A stretch of 64,000 nt of DNA from Populus alba (lineage: Eukaryota; Streptophyta; Magnoliopsida; Malpighiales; Salicaceae), in assembly GCF_005239225.2 (NCBI RefSeq), contig NC_133293.1, forward strand, positions 16,460,333 to 16,524,332, given 5' to 3'. The position numbers and the translations under genes were made by a program. The first letter of the stretch is position 1. Each line of letters starts with the position of its first letter. The notes below the pieces were generated by a model that was given only the letters and a program-made list of their open reading frames with translations, was not told the DNA's origin and searched no databases. This document shows, in pieces, positions 60,116-64,000 of this stretch.

Positions 60116-60650
60116 TCAAGCAGGCCTTTCCTTCCTTCTCGAATCTCACTTTTTATATTGGTAGGTCCACCTTCCTCTCCATTTGCAGTATATTTCCTCA
60201 GGCAATTCAAACGCATCATATCTAATAAAATCACCATAATCAAATTAATTGAACCTAGCAGCATAATGGGTCGCATCAAATCATCTTTTCTGGGCTACCT
60301 TTTCCGTTAAAGTGTTTATAAAGCAAGTGCAAGATTAAATATTAAATTTTTTGGGGGGTGAATGCTTCGTTAGTGCATGTTTGCAACAAAGAACTCTAAA
60401 AAAAAAATCTGTCACGGTCGTCACATGGTGGCGAGTCTGTCTGGGCGAGTCCAACGTGACAGCCAGCGAATCTCTTCGGGTTGTTTTTGTGATCTGTCTT
60501 CGATATCTTCATTTTTCTTGTTTCTTTCTCTTTAGTATTTCTTTTTTAAGAAAAGGAAAATACTATTTTATTATTATTATTATTTTATTAAAGAAAATAT
60601 CACCCTGTTTGTACTCACCAGTCGCCAGTGAACTTCAGTCACTATATTAA

Positions 60651-63600
60651 CCACTAGCTGAAATTCTAAGCTTAAAATCCGGTCCCCATCTGCCCATTTC
60701 CGAGCCTCCTGTGTTTCAGGTAGCTTTTCTTCTCTCCTTCTCTAAAATCTTGTAGTCTCTGGGTTCTCTGGTCCCTTTTCAGCGTTTTTGTTTGCTATAT
60801 TTTTTAGAAAATGATGGAATCCGTTGGAAAAGGGAGGTATTGGATTCGTGTGATGTGTTAAAAGCTACATTTTTCCTTTACACTGAGACAAAATGACTAG
60901 AAAGTTTTATTTTTTTGGTTTCTGGTGAGTGTTATCCAAGTGGGTTTTGTTAATTTTTGTGTCCTTTAAACTACTCTGCGTGGTTTCAGAGAAGATGAAA
61001 GAAACTTAAACCTTTTAGAAAGTTATTGTTCTTGTTCCTTAATTAGTTTTCTCGCGCTCAATTTTGTTTTCTGTCCAAAATCTTTTTATTTTAAGGGTAG
61101 ATCGGACCTCTTATTTCTTTTTTGCAGGTCTCATTTCCTGTTAGTTAAGTACTTTGTTAATTTCATGTGAAAAATCGTCACATCTTTAGTCGTGGTAGTG
61201 TCTTTCTTTGGTGGAATCATTTTTAGAAGTCTGGGCTTTCTGGAAGTGCCTTTTGTACTATGTCATCATTTTGCTTGAAGAAATTCACAATACCCGTTGA
61301 ACTCGATCTGATAGGTAGTGGATCTGACATTTAGCAGTGTTTTTAAAACCCAGGGGTTCCATTTCAGATCAACGTTTTCTGTCATTTTTTGTTCTGTGAT
61401 CTTGTCAAAAAGATCTTGATTTCCTGAAAGAACTGTGCTTTTCGGGTCTCTAAGTGAGTATATGATATTTAATATTATGCAGTTGAAGATAATTTGCTTT
61501 AGATCTTCTAAATTTTGGTCTTATAATGTCGCTCCTTGTGCTTTCTATGGTATGAATGTTGTTCCTTAAAGGGGAATGGGGGTACATTGAGGTTATGAAT
61601 GTTAAGCAGATCACAGTGGTGAGGAAATGCAATGTTAAAAGGATAATTAGCAATATCTAGGTTGCATGCGAGATTTATTTTAGAATATTGAACCATGTGC
61701 GAATGATTTTGCTAATTCAATCTAACTAATCTCATTTTATATATACATATATATATATATATTTTATAAACCAACTAATGTCAATTGTTAACATAAATCC
61801 ATTTTCCATGTTAAAGCATAGCCAGGTGGAAAATATCAGCCATGTGGCATACGATTTTAAAATAATTAAGAAAAAGGTTGTAAAGTAAATAAACCGAGAG
61901 ATTTTCTTCTCTTTCCAATTTTTCCGATATCTGCGATTTAGGTTTTTATTTTTTATTTATTTAATTTGTATTGAGCTTCATGGTTGAAATTTTGTGCCTA
62001 AAGAGAATATTTATCAAATCAGCAAACTTTAACTCAGCAAATGGATTTTTGTTAACAATTTATGTCAGTTGGATCTTGCCTAAACCTAACAAACATAGGG
62101 TTGTAGTTCAATTTTCCTATTTGATATGAACAGTCTCAAATGGGTTTTTTCCAATTATTTTTAATTAACCTACAGGTTGCAGTTTGAGCTTCTTTTTTTT
62201 TCCCATCTGGACAATTGCACTAGACTTTCTCTGAAATGGTATTTTTAACTTTAATGTGAACTCAATCTTGTCGCTCGTTTATTGTTCCCTTCAGTTGGGT
62301 AGATAATTAAGCTGAGCATCATTGTCAATGGTATCTTAATGTTAGCTATTATTTTTAGTTTGTCTAAGGCTTAGTAAAGACAGGCCATCTGCATGCCTTC
62401 ATTGTATGTATCTTTTTGCAGAACTGATATGCACCTAATCAATTTGTTAAATTTTTGGACATATCATAGTTTTCCTGGTAGTTGTGATTCAATTGAATAT
62501 TTTAGTTTTGGAAAGAACTTTTGTGGTTCTAAAGTAACTTTTTTATGCTACATTAAATGACTGCTTCCCCTATGTTTTTTTTAGTGTGTTAATCTCTCTT
62601 TTCTTGACATTTGAAGTTAGCATGTGCGTTTCAACATAATCTGCCAAGGGTATTTGTTCCAATGGGAGGGATTGGTGTATGCCACAGACCCAGGGCATAC
62701 TTATTTATCTTGGTTAGACTTTGGCACTTTAGTTCACCCATTGTACTTGTTGGAGATTCATAATGGAAATCCATGTGGCTTCTCACTGACTCATGTTTTG
62801 CTGGGGCTAAAGGTTTAGGCTTTGTGCTTTGCACATTTTGGATACGGGTGCATTAAGATACTATCTTTCTCTGCTCATGATGCCGTCCGTTGACCTTATT
62901 ACTACCTACTACTGTGCTGTATAATGTTTTTAACTACAGATTTCAGTAGTATAACTTTCTTTGAAGAACATTTTCTGCTTCAATATGTACAACAAAAGGT
63001 TCACATACTGTTTTTAAGAGATGCAAGTGTCCCTAAACAAATGTAATTTTGGAAAAGACCTGATTGATTTCAGATTCATCCTACCGACTAGCTCAAGAAC
63101 CCTTATCATTTCTTCAGTGCAAACTGCAACATATTAGATTATTGCATGCATTCTGTCGTGTGTAACAATGGCAGTTAAAGGTTCCCTGAATGTCTCATTA
63201 AATACTTTGTCTTCTATTTTTACTTTTTGGTTGCTTTTGGATTGTTTTTTTGTTGGATGGGAACTGACAAGGTAAACGTTATTTGACCAGGTTGCCTTGC
63301 AACTTGCTTTGCCTAAGCAACTGGATGATTTATTTTTCTTGGCCTTTTCCAATTCAATCTCTGGACTAAATCAGTTAATTCTAACTTGCATGTAGTACAT
63401 ATCAGAATTTATTATATCCCATTCTGTTGGCATTGTGTAGGATTAGAGGCTTTCAGGTTTTGATTCATCTATGTGGAGCATTTGGCACTTTGCTCTGTTA
63501 AGGTTTTGAAATATGGATTTTCCTGTCTATTTATTAAAAGTCTCTCTCTACTGGGACAATTGCTCATAACCTTTCTAACTATTTTTGGTCTCGGTACCTT

Positions 63601-64000
63601 CCCCCCCTGTCGCCCTCTGCAAAGAAACACTATTGGTTTCTGCTTTGGTGGAGCATTAGAGATGGTATCTTTATTTCACATAATCACAAAAGTTGAACAT
63701 AGAAGTTTTTCTATTTTATTATAATATTTTAGATTTTAAAATATGGTTGATGCCATTGCTCTATGTTACTAATTTGTAGCCCTCGGAAGTATATGATGTT
63801 GATGCATTGTCATCAATACCCTTCTCAAATTTTGTTTTTAAGTGGAATGCAGAAATTGTTGAACTTTAGAGCTCTTTTTTGCTGCCTATTCTTTGCTAAT
63901 GTCCCAGAATCCTTACTGATGTTACTTTATTCATCTTGAAGGTCTGGAGCCTGAATGTGAATTTAAGCAATTTCTATATGTCTATATACTTTTTGCAGTG
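60651..64000 (+). other. Probable leader and first introns of a plus-strand gene running off the right edge
   Basis: From about 60680 the plus strand becomes strongly T-rich with CT-rich tracts (CTTCTCTCCTTCTC near 60728), as seen in plant 5' UTRs and introns of plus-strand genes here. Possible splice sites are TTTCAG/GTAGCT near 60719 and TTTTTGCAG at 63990-63998, two bases before the window ends. No coding exon is recognisable, and the open frames at 62624-62818 and 63473-63724 do not look coding. The gene, if real, has its protein-coding part to the right. Confidence 0.35.

Larger units (their letters stand above)
55695..60650. other. Repeat-rich AT intergenic region
   Basis: No gene recognised. 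Open frames such as 56112-56426 have no family match. Contains MITE-like copies listed separately, a small GC-rich island at 56740-56860, long A/T runs and scattered AT microsatellites. A 25-base phrase with GTAAATATGGTCG and CCCCTTGCT occurs twice, near 59247 and 59352, with one mismatch. Confidence 0.5.

Noticed and set aside
62624..62834. Overlapping plus and minus open frames near the right edge
   Set aside because: Opposite-strand pair of similar length without motif, within T-rich intron-like DNA.
1..64000. CRISPR arrays, operons, phage or organelle insertions
   Set aside because: No regularly spaced repeats, the genes are intron-rich and singly transcribed, and no recognisable chloroplast or mitochondrial gene was seen.

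Overview
This is a eudicot nuclear genome segment. The genes carry many introns, the intergenic DNA is AT-rich, and plant-only families are present (CLE peptide, ZF-HD factor, chloroplast-type DUF3067 protein). The repeat style, with short AT-rich elements whose ends read like GTGTTTGG, and the protein sequences suggest Salicaceae, probably Populus. That assignment is an inference from recall; no search was run.

Layout, left to right. 0-3.8 kb: no recognisable gene. 3.8 kb (+): intronless CLE45-type signalling peptide gene. 5.9-10.9 kb and 11.5-15.6 kb: two related Ty1/copia LTR retrotransposons in the same orientation, each with its own 5-bp target-site duplication. The first has LTRs that look identical (recent insertion), yet its gag-pol is broken. 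The second is older, with about 19 LTR mismatches, three nonsense codons and an 875-bp deletion through reverse transcriptase. 20.0-21.0 kb (+): zinc-finger homeodomain factor. 25.9-22.7 kb (-): Pol I initiation factor TAF1B/Rrn7 (MEE12-like). 31.2-27.2 kb (-): uracil-DNA glycosylase with six exons, an E2F-like site and a probable TRIM solo LTR in an intron. 33.9-37.3 kb (+): DUF3067 protein, probably plastid-targeted. 39.9-46.9 kb (+): importin-4-like IMB4, 20 exons. 48.8-47.9 kb (-): decayed F-box/LRR pseudogene. 54.4-49.4 kb (-): metallo-beta-lactamase-fold protein with an N-terminal CxxCxxC motif, 11 exons. 54.6-60.2 kb: repeat-rich DNA with several MITE-like elements. 60.7-64 kb: T-rich DNA that looks like the leader and first introns of a + strand gene continuing past the right edge.

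Exon boundaries were worked out by hand from GT/GC-AG sites, reading phase and family resemblance. All seven complete host genes give uninterrupted frames: CLE 93 aa, ZHD 326 or 331, TAF1B 722, UNG 311, DUF3067 233, IMB4 1048, metallo-beta-lactamase 353. The genes serve unrelated roles (signalling, transcription, rRNA synthesis, DNA repair, plastid function, nuclear import, metabolism). The one arrangement that looks conserved is CLE45 beside a ZF-HD gene, also seen in Arabidopsis, here pushed apart by the two retrotransposons. I found no convincing undescribed multi-gene system.
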